From: Rathayibacter sp. VKM Ac-2804
Lineage (GTDB): Bacteria > Actinomycetota > Actinomycetes > Actinomycetales > Microbacteriaceae
Direction: 5' to 3'
DNA: 64,000 nt
NCBI RefSeq assembly: GCF_009866655.1
Contig: NZ_CP047420.1
Span: 1,364,001 to 1,428,000, forward strand
This document shows positions 53,874 through 62,604 of this stretch, piece by piece (the first letter of the stretch is position 1; the number at the start of each line of letters is the position of its first letter). The position numbers were made by a program, and so were the translations under genes. Below the pieces are notes generated by a model that saw nothing but the letters and a program-made list of their open reading frames with translations, had not been told where the DNA came from and ran no database searches.

Positions 53874-54990
53874 CGCGGGCCATCGAGACGGGTGCGCCGA
53901 CCGTCGCGTAGTGGGCGAGGAGCTCGTCGGTGAGCGCGCTCCAGGTGCGGTGCAGCACGCGGCGCCGGCCCGCCTCGCCCAGCCGGGAGCGCAGTCCCGG
54001 ATCGTCCAGCAGCCGCTCGACCTGGCGGCGCAGGTCGGAGTCGCTCTCCGGCGCGTAGAGCAGTCCGTCGACGCCGTGCTCGATCAGATCCGTCGGTCCG
54101 CCGGCATGCGGCGCGACGACGGCGGTGCCGGACGCCTGCGCCTCCTGCACGGTCTGCCCGAAGGTCTCCTCGGTGCCGGTGTGCACGAAGACGTCGAGCG
54201 CGGCGAAGACCGCGGGCAGGCGCTCGCCGTCGAGTCGCCCGAGCATCCGCGCCCGGGAGCCGAGCGCCGCTGCGACCCGGGAGGAGGAGGGGCCGTAGCC
54301 GCCGACGACCAGGTCCACCCCGGGCAGAGAGGAGAGGGCGCCGAGGCGCTCGACCCGCTTCTCGGGCGAGACGCGGCCGATGTAGCCGACGAGCGCGTCG
54401 CCGTCGCCGAGCGGCGCCCGCACCTCGGCGGCGTAGGGGGAGGAGCGCATCCGCGGGTGGAAGCGGTCGCTCTGCACGCCGCGCCCCCAGAGCGCGGTGC
54501 GCTCGATCCCGGCTGCGGCGAGGTCGTCGAGCGCGCTGGACGAGGGGGCGAGCGTGAGGTCGGCGCCCGCGTGGATCTGGCGGATCACCCGCCAGGCGAG
54601 GGCGCGAGCCCCGCGGATGCCGTAGCGGGCGGCGAAGCGGGCGACGTCGGTCTGGTAGATCGCGACGCTCGGCACCCCGAGCCGGTTCGCCGAGGCGATG
54701 GCCCGCGCCCCCAGAAGGAAGGGCGAGGCGACGTGCACGACGTCGGGCTCGAAGGCGGCCAGCTCTCGGGTGAGGGCCAGCGTCGGGATCCCGACGGGGA
54801 AGTCGCGGTAGGCGATCGCCGGATGCTCCACGACGCGGTGGCCGGCGTAGTGCCCGGGCGCACCCGCGGCGGGGCAGACGACGAGGGCCTCGATCCCCCG
54901 CGCCGCGAACTCGTCGAGGACCCGGAGGACGCTCGTGGTGACACCGTTCAACGACGGGAGGAAGCTCTCCGTGACGACCGCGACTCTCAC
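53866..54990 (-). CDS. GT4-family glycosyltransferase (GDP-mannose-dependent type)
   Basis: 374 residues from GTG 54990, preceded at 7 nt by TAGCGT. GT-B fold: VRVAVVTESFLPSLNGVTTS at the N-terminus and VDVVHVASPFLLGARAI; the C-terminal donor domain has VGYIGRVSPEKRVERL, and the EX7E motif lies in EETFGQTVQEAQASGTAVVA. It resembles the MgtA/PimB-like actinobacterial alpha-mannosyltransferases that build lipomannan or glycolipids. The divergent manC that supplies GDP-mannose supports a mannose donor (inference). Confidence 0.92.
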   Translation of the reverse strand: MRVAVVTESFLPSLNGVTTSVLRVLDEFAARGIEALVVCPAAGAPGHYAGHRVVEHPAIAYRDFPVGIPTLALTRELAAFEPDVVHVASPFLLGARAIASANRLGVPSVAIYQTDVARFAARYGIRGARALAWRVIRQIHAGADLTLAPSSSALDDLAAAGIERTALWGRGVQSDRFHPRMRSSPYAAEVRAPLGDGDALVGYIGRVSPEKRVERLGALSSLPGVDLVVGGYGPSSSRVAAALGSRARMLGRLDGERLPAVFAALDVFVHTGTEETFGQTVQEAQASGTAVVAPHAGGPTDLIEHGVDGLLYAPESDSDLRRQVERLLDDPGLRSRLGEAGRRRVLHRTWSALTDELLAHYATVGAPVSMARGS

Positions 54991-55078
54991 CCTCCGGACG
55001 CTACGGGCGCCGTGTGAACGCGGGAGCGCACCCGGGTGAACGGACGGACACGTGCGGGCTCCCTTGTATCCTGCGGAC

Positions 55079-56212
55079 ATGACATCACCTGAGACCGATG
55101 GCCGCGCCCCGCTCGACCGCTTCTACAGCGTGATCCCGGCAGGCGGGATCGGCTCGCGGCTGTGGCCGCTCTCGCGGGCGGACGCCCCGAAGTTCCTGCA
55201 CGACCTGACCGGCTCGGGCCAGACCCTGCTCCGCGACACCTGGGACCGGCTCGCGCCGATCTCGGGCGCCGACCGCATCATGGTCGTCACCGGTCGCGCG
55301 CACCGCGCCGCCGTCGAGCGCCAGCTGGAGAGCCTCGAGGACCTCAACGTCGTCCTCGAGAGCGAGCCGCGCGACTCCTCCGCCGCGATCGGCCTCGCCG
55401 CCGCGATCCTCGAGCGCCGCGAGCCCGGCGTGATCATCGGCTCGTTCGCCGCCGACCACGTGATCAGCGGTCAGCACCTCTTCCACGACGCCGTCGCCGA
55501 GGCGGTCGTCGCCGCCGACGCCGGCTACATCGCGACCATCGGCATCACGCCGACCGAGCCCGCGGTCGGCTTCGGCTACATCCGCACCGGCGCCCACCTC
55601 GGCATCGAGGGCGCCGCGCACACGCTCGCCGTCGACTCCTTCGTCGAGAAGCCCGACGCCGACACCGCTCGCACCTACGTGCAGAGCGGTCAGTACCTCT
55701 GGAACGCCGGCATGTTCATCGCCCGCGCCGACCGCCTGCTCGAGGAGCTCGGCCGCTCGAAGCCGAAGCTGCTCGCGGGTCTGCTCGAGCTCGCGGAGGC
55801 GTGGGACACTCCGGAGCGCGGCGCGGTCGTCGACCGCATCTGGCCGGGCCTCGAGAAGATCGCGATCGACTACTCGGTCGCCGAGCCGGCCGCCGCGGAG
55901 GGCAAGCTCGCCGTCGTCCCCGGCCACTTCTCCTGGGACGACGTCGGCGACTTCGCCTCGATCGCGAAGCTGCACGCGAGCGGCCTGCGCTCCGACCTGG
56001 CGATCCTCGGCGAGGACGCCCGCGTCCTGGCCGACTCCGCCACCGGCATCGTCGTCAGCGGCGGCAATCGCACCATCGCGCTGATCGGCGTGAAGGACAT
56101 CGTCGTCGTCGACACCCCCGACGCCCTCCTCGTCACCACCACGGAGAACGCCCAGAAGGTCAAGGGCGTCGTCGACGCCCTCCGCCTCTCGGGCCGCACC
56201 GACGTCCTCTAG
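55079..56212 (+). CDS. manC: mannose-1-phosphate guanylyltransferase
   Basis: 377 residues from ATG 55079 (TATCCT 6 nt upstream, leaderless pattern). Makes GDP-mannose from GTP and mannose-1-phosphate. Motif VIPAGGIGSRLWPLSRADAPKF (about residues 17-38), FAADH near residue 130, GFGYIRTG, FVEKPDADTA, and SWDDVGDF. It lacks the C-terminal isomerase domain of bifunctional ManC/AlgA. Divergent from the GT4 gene, sharing an 88-bp promoter region. Confidence 0.95.
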   Translation: MTSPETDGRAPLDRFYSVIPAGGIGSRLWPLSRADAPKFLHDLTGSGQTLLRDTWDRLAPISGADRIMVVTGRAHRAAVERQLESLEDLNVVLESEPRDSSAAIGLAAAILERREPGVIIGSFAADHVISGQHLFHDAVAEAVVAADAGYIATIGITPTEPAVGFGYIRTGAHLGIEGAAHTLAVDSFVEKPDADTARTYVQSGQYLWNAGMFIARADRLLEELGRSKPKLLAGLLELAEAWDTPERGAVVDRIWPGLEKIAIDYSVAEPAAAEGKLAVVPGHFSWDDVGDFASIAKLHASGLRSDLAILGEDARVLADSATGIVVSGGNRTIALIGVKDIVVVDTPDALLVTTTENAQKVKGVVDALRLSGRTDVL

Positions 56213-56244
56213 CCGATCGTCGAGAGATCCGTCCTCCTGGAACA

Positions 56245-56439
56245 GGTGGATCTCGAGACGCCCTCTGCGAGGGCTCCTCGATCAGCATGCCGAAAGGCCC
56301 TGCGGACCCCGTCATGCTGATCGAGCAGCCGCGCAGCGGCCCATCGAGACCGCCGTCCCCAGCGGGGAGCTCTGCAGACTGAGGTTCTGGAGCGGGTGGA
56401 TCTCGATACGCGCGCTCCGCGCGCTGCTCGGTCAGCATG
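56245..56439. repeat. family 2 repeats: inverted single arm plus one palindromic pair
   Basis: An inverted arm GGTGGATCTCGAGACGCCCT ... CCTCGATCAGCATG at 56245-56289, then a direct arm at 56313 (CATGCTGATCGAGCAGCCGC, inner GCCGC/GCGGC) and its inverted partner at 56392-56439 (GGTGGATCTCGATACGCGCG, inner GCGCGC/GCGCGC, CTGCTCGGTCAGCATG). Confidence 0.85.
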
Positions 56440-56660
56440 TGGTGGGTGCGCGCCCGAGGGAGTCGTGCCCTCACCTGCTGGTCGCGGAGCCGTCCGGGGG
56501 CGCCGCCCCCCCGGACGCCCTCGCCCGAAGGGTCGAGGGCCGCGAGCCGGAATCGCGAGCCAGCGATTCCGGTCAGCCCGACGCGACACGCTCTGCGGAA
56601 CGCACCACTCCTGGTGGCCGACCGCGGGGGAGGAGCCGCTCGCGGCTCCTCCCCAAGATC
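56440..56660. repeat. intergenic array of perfect hairpins
   Basis: The rest of the gene-free stretch 56213-56790 contains at least three strong stem-loops: GTCCGGGGGCG/CCCCCCCGGAC near 56491-56517, CCGGAATCGC/GCGATTCCGG at 56547-56572, and GGGGAGGAGCCGC/GCGGCTCCTCCCC at 56627-56654. No reading frame in it looks real. The array may be a composite repetitive element or a structured transcript upstream of the BMP gene. Confidence 0.65.
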
Positions 56661-56790
56661 AACACTGTGTAACGCTTCCTGACCTCGACCCTCTGGGCGG
56701 CTGAGGGTTCCGACACCTTGGGTAACGTGAGGTCATCGATGTCCTGCAGCGCCGATCGTGCGCGCGGGGCCGAATCTTGGAGGACGAATC

Positions 56791-57876
56791 TTGACTATCA
56801 CCACGCGTAAGGCCGCGTTCGGCGGTCTCGCCGCTCTGGGCGTCACCGCGCTTCTCGCCGGTTGCGCCTCCGCCCCCGAGGAGGGCGGCTCTTCCGCCGC
56901 CGCCGGTGGCGACTTCCTGCCCTGCATGGTGTCCGACGCGGGCGGGTTCGACGACAAGTCGTTCAACGAGCTGGGCTACAACGGTCTCGTGAAGGCGTCC
57001 GAGGACCTCGGCGTCACCCCGAAGACCGTGACCTCGGAGTCCGAGACGGACTACGCCCCCAACCTGACGAGCCTCGTCGACCAGGGCTGCAACCTGATCA
57101 TCACCGTCGGCTTCGCCCTCGCCGAGGCCACCTCGGCCGCGGCGGAGGAGAACACCGACATCGACTTCGCCATCATCGACGACGCGTCGATCGACCTGCC
57201 GAACGTCAAGCCGATCACCTTCGACACCTCGCAGTCGGCGTTCCTCGCGGGCTACGCGGCCGCGTCGTACTCGAAGACCGGTGTCGTGGGCACCTACGGC
57301 GGCCAGCAGTTCCCGACCGTCACCATCTTCATGGACGGCTTCGCGGACGGTGTGGCGTACCACAACGAGCAGAAGGGCACCGACGTCAAGGTCGTCGGCT
57401 GGGACGTCGCGGCGCAGACCGGCTCGTTCACCGGAGGCTTCGCGGCCGGTGTCGAGGCCAAGTCGGCCGCGCAGTCGCTGATCGACCAGAACGCCGACGT
57501 CATCCTCCCGGTCGGCGGCCCGATCTTCCAGTCGGCCATCGAGGCCATCCGCGACTCCGGCAAGGACATCGCGATGGTGGGCGTCGACGCCGACCTGTAC
57601 GAGACCTACCCCGACGGCGGCGACCTGTACCTGACCTCGATCCTCAAGGGCATCGAGGCCGGAACGACCGACGTCACCGCCACTGCGGGCGCCGACGCGT
57701 TCGACGCGACCCCGTACGTGGGCACGCTCGAGAACGACGGTGTCGGCATCGCGCCGTTCCACGACTTCGAGTCGAAGGTCTCGGCCGACCTGCAGGGCGA
57801 GCTGGACACCATCACGGAGGGCATCATCGACGGCTCGATCACCGTCGAGTCGCCGTCCGCTCCCGCCGCGTCCTGA
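56791..57876 (+). CDS. BMP-family ABC transporter substrate-binding lipoprotein
   Basis: 361 residues from TTG 56791, with GGAGG 7 nt upstream; no better start exists. Lipoprotein signal TITTRKAAFGGLAALGVTAL with lipobox LLAGC (Cys about 28). The mature part is a Med/BMP nucleoside-binding protein: VSDAGGFDDKSFNELGYNGL, SLVDQGCNLIITVGF, FLAGYAAASYSKTGVVGTYG and VGVDADLY. It binds nucleosides outside the membrane and delivers them to the permeases encoded downstream. It ends at a strong terminator, so it is probably expressed more than the rest of the locus. Confidence 0.95.
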   Translation: MTITTRKAAFGGLAALGVTALLAGCASAPEEGGSSAAAGGDFLPCMVSDAGGFDDKSFNELGYNGLVKASEDLGVTPKTVTSESETDYAPNLTSLVDQGCNLIITVGFALAEATSAAAEENTDIDFAIIDDASIDLPNVKPITFDTSQSAFLAGYAAASYSKTGVVGTYGGQQFPTVTIFMDGFADGVAYHNEQKGTDVKVVGWDVAAQTGSFTGGFAAGVEAKSAAQSLIDQNADVILPVGGPIFQSAIEAIRDSGKDIAMVGVDADLYETYPDGGDLYLTSILKGIEAGTTDVTATAGADAFDATPYVGTLENDGVGIAPFHDFESKVSADLQGELDTITEGIIDGSITVESPSAPAAS

Positions 57877-57906
57877 TCTCCGGATCGATCGCAGCGCACT
57901 GACGAA

Positions 57907-57950
57907 GAGGCCGGTGGGCCCGAGTTCTGCTCGGGCCCACCGGCCTCTCG
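57907..57950 (+). terminator. strong hairpin after the BMP lipoprotein gene
   Basis: Perfect 18-bp stem GAGGCCGGTGGGCCCGAG/CTCGGGCCCACCGGCCTC with TTCTG loop, 30 bp past the stop, and a short T/C-rich tail. Confidence 0.8.
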
Positions 57951-58009
57951 TCCGCTGTCCCGCCGGTCCTTGCGCGCTGGCACGCCGCACCGAAAGTTAG
58001 ATTGGACCC

Positions 58010-59530
58010 ATGAAGCTCGAACTGCGGGGCATCACGAAGCGCTTCGGCGCTCTCGTGGCCAACGATCACATCGACCTCACCGTCGAACCCGGTGAGATCC
58101 ACTGCCTTCTCGGCGAGAACGGCGCGGGCAAGTCCACGCTGATGAACGTGCTGTACGGCCTCTACCAGGCGGAGGAGGGCGACATCCTGCTGGACGACGT
58201 GGTCCAGCGCTTCTCCGGCCCCGGCGACGCCATGAAGGCGGGCATCGGGATGGTGCACCAGCACTTCATGCTCGTCCCGGTCTTCTCGGTCGCCGAGAAC
58301 GTCATGCTCGGCCACGAGGAGACGAAGTCGGGCGGCCGACTCGACCTGGCCGCCGCGCGCGCCCGCGTCCGCGACATCTCCGACCGCTTCGGCTTCGACG
58401 TCGACCCGGACGCGATCGTCGAGGACCTGCCCGTCGGCGTGCAGCAGCGGGTCGAGATCATCAAGGCGCTCTCCCGCGATGCGAAGGTCCTCGTCTTCGA
58501 CGAGCCGACCGCGGTGCTGACCCCGCAGGAGACCGACGAGCTGATCGCGATCATGCGGCAGCTGCGCGCCTCCGGGACCGCGATCGTCTTCATCACCCAC
58601 AAGCTCCGCGAGGTCCGCGAGGTCGGCGACCGCATCACCGTCATCCGCCTCGGCCAGGTCGTGGGCGAGGCGGCGCCGACGGCGAGCAACGCCGAGCTGG
58701 CCTCGCTGATGGTCGGCCGCGCCGTGGAGCTCACCGTGCAGAAGGAGCCGGCGCGCGCGGGCGACGAGGCCCTCGTCGTCAGCAACCTCACGGTCAGGGA
58801 CGCGAACGGCCAGGCCGTCGTCGACGACGTCTCGTTCGAGGTCCGCCGCGGCGAGATCCTCGCGATCGCCGGCGTGCAGGGCAACGGCCAGACCGAGCTG
58901 ACCGAGGCGATCATGGGGCTGCAGGAGCGCGTGGAGGGCACGGTGACCCTCGACGGCCGCCGGCTCGACGGCCTCTCCGTCCGCCGGGTGCTCGACGCCG
59001 GCGTCGGCTTCGTCCCCGAGGACCGCACCGAGGACGGCCTCGTCGCCGAGTTCACGATCGCCGAGAACCTGATGCTCGACCGCAGCGACAGCGGCCCCTT
59101 CGTCAAGGGCCTCGGCCTGCAGCTGAAGGCGCTGGAGACGTTCGCCGAGGAGCGGGTGCGCGAGTTCGACGTGCGCGCCCAGGGCATCACCACGCACGTC
59201 GGCCGGCTCTCCGGCGGCAACCAGCAGAAGGTCGTCCTGGCCCGGGAGCTCAGCCGCGAGCTGCGGCTGTTCATCGCCGCCCAGCCGACCCGCGGCATCG
59301 ACGTCGGCTCGATCGAGTTCGTGCACAAGCGCATCGTCGAGACCCGCGACACGGGCGTGCCCGTCATCGTCGTCTCCACCGAGCTCGACGAGGTCGCCGC
59401 GCTCGCCGATCGCATCGCGGTCATGTACAAGGGCGGCATCATCGGGATCGTCCCCGCCGACACGCCCCGGGAGGTCCTGGGGCTCATGATGGCCGGGCAG
59501 TCGCCCGCCGAGAAGGGTGCGGCCGCATGA
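58010..59530 (+). CDS. nucleoside ABC transporter ATPase (two ABC domains)
   Basis: 506 residues. Two ABC domains in tandem: Walker [13 protein letters not shown] (first), with [13 protein letters not shown] for Walker B; second domain has a Walker A-like [14 protein letters not shown] without the usual lysine, [17 protein letters not shown] signature and AAQPTRGID. The degenerate second P-loop is typical of the RbsA/YufO group. Energises uptake by the two permeases. ATG 58010 is preceded at 6 nt by TAGATT and no Shine-Dalgarno is seen. Overlaps the first permease by 4 bp (ATGA). Confidence 0.94.
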   Translation: MKLELRGITKRFGALVANDHIDLTVEPGEIHCLLGENGAGKSTLMNVLYGLYQAEEGDILLDDVVQRFSGPGDAMKAGIGMVHQHFMLVPVFSVAENVMLGHEETKSGGRLDLAAARARVRDISDRFGFDVDPDAIVEDLPVGVQQRVEIIKALSRDAKVLVFDEPTAVLTPQETDELIAIMRQLRASGTAIVFITHKLREVREVGDRITVIRLGQVVGEAAPTASNAELASLMVGRAVELTVQKEPARAGDEALVVSNLTVRDANGQAVVDDVSFEVRRGEILAIAGVQGNGQTELTEAIMGLQERVEGTVTLDGRRLDGLSVRRVLDAGVGFVPEDRTEDGLVAEFTIAENLMLDRSDSGPFVKGLGLQLKALETFAEERVREFDVRAQGITTHVGRLSGGNQQKVVLARELSRELRLFIAAQPTRGIDVGSIEFVHKRIVETRDTGVPVIVVSTELDEVAALADRIAVMYKGGIIGIVPADTPREVLGLMMAGQSPAEKGAAA

Positions 59531-60837
59531 GCGACGCGCAGTTGCCCGCCGTCGATCCGGACGCCGAGTCCGAGAGGGCGACCGGCCTGGAGCCGGGCCA
59601 GAAGCCGGGTCAGGAGGCGCGGCCCGGTCCGATCGAGAGCGGGGCGTCCCGCGTCCTCCGCGAGATCCTCTCCGGCACCGCTCTGATGTCGGTGCTCGCC
59701 GTGCTGCTCTCGCTGATCGCGGGCGGCGTGCTGATCGCCGCGACCGATCCCGAGGTGCAGTCGGCGGCGGGCTACTTCTTCGCGCGGCCGCTGGACACGC
59801 TGCAGGCGATCTGGCAGTCGGTCGCGGGCGCGTACTCCTCGCTCTTCCAGGGCTCGGTCTACAACTTCCGCCGCGAGGGCTTCGCGAACGGCATCAAGCC
59901 GCTGACCGACACCCTCGCCTTCGCGACGCCGCTGATCGCGGGCGGCCTCGGCGTCGCCCTGGCGTTCCGGGTCGGGCTCTTCAACATCGGCGGCCGCGGC
60001 CAGATGCTGATCGCCGCCGCCTGCGCCGGCTGGGTCGGCTTCTCCTTCGACCTGCCGTTCGGCGTGCACTTGATCATCACGCTCGCCGCGGGGATCCTCG
60101 GCGGTGCGCTCTGGGGCGGGCTGGTGGGCCTGCTGAAGGCGCGAACCGGCGCGCACGAGGTGATCCTCACGATCATGCTCAACTACGTGGCGTTCTACTT
60201 CGTCTCCTACCTGCTGCGGACGCCGGGCGCGCTCCAGGCGCCGGGCTCGAACAACCCCAAGTCACCCGGGATGAAGGACACGGCGGTCTTCCCCGACCTC
60301 CTCGGCTCCGGCTACTCGCTCAACCTCGGCTTCGTCTTCGCGATCCTCGCGACCGTCTTCGTCTGGTGGCTGCTCAACCGCTCGAGCATCGGCTTCAAGT
60401 TCCGCGCGGTGGGCGAGAACCCGCACGCGGCCCGGGTCGCCGGCATCGACGTCAAGAACAGCTACGTCTCCGCCATGCTGCTCTCCGGCGGTCTGCTCGG
60501 CCTCGCCGGCAGCGCCCAGGTGATGGGCACCGTCACCACCGGCTTCACCGCCGGGATCGACGCCGGCATCGGCTTCGACGCGATCACCGTCGCGCTGCTG
60601 GGCCGCTCGCGGCCGTGGGGCGTCTTCTTCGCCGGCATCCTCTTCGGCGCGTTCAAGGCCGGCGGCTACTCGATGCAGGCGGCCGAGGGCGTGCCGATCG
60701 ACGTGGTCCTCGTCGTCCAGTCGCTGATCGTCCTCTTCATCGCCGCGCCGCCCCTGGTGCGCGCGATCTTCCGCCTCCCGACGCCCGGGGTCGCCCCGAA
60801 GCGCCGCACGCGCCGCACCACGGAGGTGTCCGCATGA
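59527..60837 (+). CDS. nucleoside ABC transporter permease 1 (BPD_transp_2 family)
   Basis: 436 residues. Membrane permease of the LivH/RbsC-like (BPD_transp_2) group: a 45-residue soluble N-terminus (Glu/Gly/Pro rich), then eight to ten segments, with [20 protein letters not shown] and [20 protein letters not shown], typical of YufP-like nucleoside permeases. [21 protein letters not shown] is the EAA-like cytoplasmic loop. The start ATG overlaps the ATPase gene and the end overlaps permease 2. Confidence 0.94.
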   Translation: MSDAQLPAVDPDAESERATGLEPGQKPGQEARPGPIESGASRVLREILSGTALMSVLAVLLSLIAGGVLIAATDPEVQSAAGYFFARPLDTLQAIWQSVAGAYSSLFQGSVYNFRREGFANGIKPLTDTLAFATPLIAGGLGVALAFRVGLFNIGGRGQMLIAAACAGWVGFSFDLPFGVHLIITLAAGILGGALWGGLVGLLKARTGAHEVILTIMLNYVAFYFVSYLLRTPGALQAPGSNNPKSPGMKDTAVFPDLLGSGYSLNLGFVFAILATVFVWWLLNRSSIGFKFRAVGENPHAARVAGIDVKNSYVSAMLLSGGLLGLAGSAQVMGTVTTGFTAGIDAGIGFDAITVALLGRSRPWGVFFAGILFGAFKAGGYSMQAAEGVPIDVVLVVQSLIVLFIAAPPLVRAIFRLPTPGVAPKRRTRRTTEVSA

Positions 60838-62108
60838 CCACCGCAGTCTCCCGTGCCCCCGGGACGGCGTCCCGGGTCGCCGTCCGCAGCTGGAAGGCCC
60901 CGATCGCGTTCGGGATCTTCGCGCTGCTGGCCGTGATCCTGTTCGTCGCCCTCGGCCGCGACGGCACCAGCTCGTTCCGCCTCGCCTCCGGCAGCGACTT
61001 CTTCGCCCTGCCGGACCTGCCGTTCCCGACCCGCGCCACCGGCGTGGTCGTGGCCGTGGTCCTGGTCGGCCTCACAGCGGTCGCCGTGGGGTTCACCCGC
61101 TCGGCCCGGCGACTGCCGCTCTGGCTCTCGGCGCTCTTCGCGCTCGTCTTCCTGGTCGGCTTCCTGGTCTGGGCGTCCGCGGGCGCGACGCTGCCGCTGC
61201 CGGGTCTGCTGCTGGGCACCGTCGGCCTCGCGACCCCGCTGATCTTCGGCTCGCTCGGCGGGGTCATCTCGGAGCGGGTCGGCGTGGTCAACGTCGCGAT
61301 CGAGGGCCAGCTGCTCGCCGGCGCCTTCACCGCGGCGATGGTGGGCTCGCTCACCCGCCAGCCCGTGCTCGGCCTGCTCGCGGCGATGATCGCGAGCGTG
61401 CTGGTGTCGTTCGTGCTCGCCGCCTTCGCGATCAAGTACCTGGTCGACCAGGTGATCGTCGGCGTGGTCCTCAACGTCCTCGTCACGGGGCTGACGAGCT
61501 TCCTCTACTCGCAGGTGCTCACGAGCGACGCCGCCGTCTTCAACTCGCCGGTCAAGTTCGAGCGGCTGCCGATCCCGGGGCTCAGCCAGGTGCCGATCCT
61601 CGGCCCGGTGCTGTTCAACCAGACGGTCATCGTCTACCTCATGTACCTCGCGATCTTCGCGGTGTGGTGGGGGCTGTTCAAGACCAAGTGGGGCCTGCGG
61701 CTCCGTGCGGTCGGCGAGCACCCGCAGGCGGCCGACACGGTCGGCATCAACGTGGCCAGGACGCGCTTCTGGAACGTCTCGCTCGCCGGTGCGATCGCCG
61801 GCATGGGCGGTGCCTACTACACGCTCGACGCGGTCGGCGCGTTCGGCAAGGAGATGACGGCGGGCGCGGGCTTCATCGCTCTGGCAGCGGTCATCTTCGG
61901 CCGCTGGGACCCGATCAAGGCGACCCTCGCGTCGCTCCTGTTCGGCTTCGCGACGAACCTGCAGAACGTGCTCGGCGTCATCGGCTCGCCGGTGCCGAGC
62001 GAGTTCATGCTGATGCTGCCCTACGTGGTGACGATCTTCGCGGTCGCCGGCCTGGTCGGGCAGTCGCGCGGGCCGGCCGCCGCCGGCAAGCCCTATCTCA
62101 AATCGTGA
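60834..62108 (+). CDS. nucleoside ABC transporter permease 2 (BPD_transp_2 family)
   Basis: 424 residues from ATG 60834, overlapping permease 1 by 4 bp. Partner of the YufQ type: GSLGGVISERVGVVNVAIEG, VVLNVLVTGLTSFLYSQV, LRLRAVGEHPQAADTVGINV, GAIAGMGGAYYTLDAVGAF and FIALAAVIFGRWDPIKATLA. An extra N-terminal region of about 140 residues (several hydrophobic segments) precedes the conserved core. With permease 1 it forms the channel for nucleosides. Confidence 0.95.
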   Translation: MTTAVSRAPGTASRVAVRSWKAPIAFGIFALLAVILFVALGRDGTSSFRLASGSDFFALPDLPFPTRATGVVVAVVLVGLTAVAVGFTRSARRLPLWLSALFALVFLVGFLVWASAGATLPLPGLLLGTVGLATPLIFGSLGGVISERVGVVNVAIEGQLLAGAFTAAMVGSLTRQPVLGLLAAMIASVLVSFVLAAFAIKYLVDQVIVGVVLNVLVTGLTSFLYSQVLTSDAAVFNSPVKFERLPIPGLSQVPILGPVLFNQTVIVYLMYLAIFAVWWGLFKTKWGLRLRAVGEHPQAADTVGINVARTRFWNVSLAGAIAGMGGAYYTLDAVGAFGKEMTAGAGFIALAAVIFGRWDPIKATLASLLFGFATNLQNVLGVIGSPVPSEFMLMLPYVVTIFAVAGLVGQSRGPAAAGKPYLKS

Positions 62109-62138
62109 ATGCAGTCTGAAATCGTGAGGACGGATCCG

Positions 62139-62543
62139 ATGACCGACATCGACTGGGACGCGCTGCGCACCGCCGCGCTCGAGGCCATGGGCAAGGCCTA
62201 CGTGCCGTACTCGAAGTTCCCCGTGGGCGTCGCCGCGCTCGTCGACGACGGCCGGGTGATCTCGGGCTGCAACGTCGAGAACGCCTCCTACGGGCTGACC
62301 CTCTGCGCCGAGTGCGCGCTGGTCTCGTCGCTGCACATGACGGGCGGCGGCCGGCTCGTCGCCTTCACCTGCGTCGACGGCAGGGGCGGCGTGCTGATGC
62401 CCTGCGGGCGCTGCCGCCAGCTGCTGTTCGAGCACTCGGCCGACGGGATGCTCCTGCAGACGGTGTCGGGCGTGAAGACGATCGACGAGGTCATCCCCGA
62501 CGCGTTCGGCCCGCGCACCCTCGAGGCCTACGCGGCCGAGTAG
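62139..62543 (+). CDS. cdd: cytidine deaminase
   Basis: 134-residue homotetrameric type deaminase (cytidine/deoxycytidine to uridine/deoxyuridine). Zinc site: TLCAECALV (Cys ligand and catalytic Glu) and MPCGRCRQLLFE (two Cys). YVPYSKFPVGVAAL and CNVENASYG bind substrate. ATG 62139 is chosen (TGAGGA 8 nt upstream); ATG 62109 lacks one. 30 bp after the permease stop, in a nucleoside uptake and catabolism operon. Confidence 0.96.
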   Translation: MTDIDWDALRTAALEAMGKAYVPYSKFPVGVAALVDDGRVISGCNVENASYGLTLCAECALVSSLHMTGGGRLVAFTCVDGRGGVLMPCGRCRQLLFEHSADGMLLQTVSGVKTIDEVIPDAFGPRTLEAYAAE

Positions 62544-62604
62544 CCCCGACCGTGCGCTCTCGCCCCGCCGCCTCCCGCTCCCACTCCTGAACCGAGGACC
62601 CCGC

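Noticed and set aside
58010..59530. Degenerate second Walker A of the nucleoside ATPase as an unusual loss
   Set aside because: The second ABC domain of RbsA-like proteins commonly lacks the canonical P-loop lysine; it is a family trait.
62109..62138. Upstream ATG at 62109 as the cdd start
   Set aside because: No ribosome binding site, one base after the permease stop, and cytidine deaminases usually begin close to ATG 62139.
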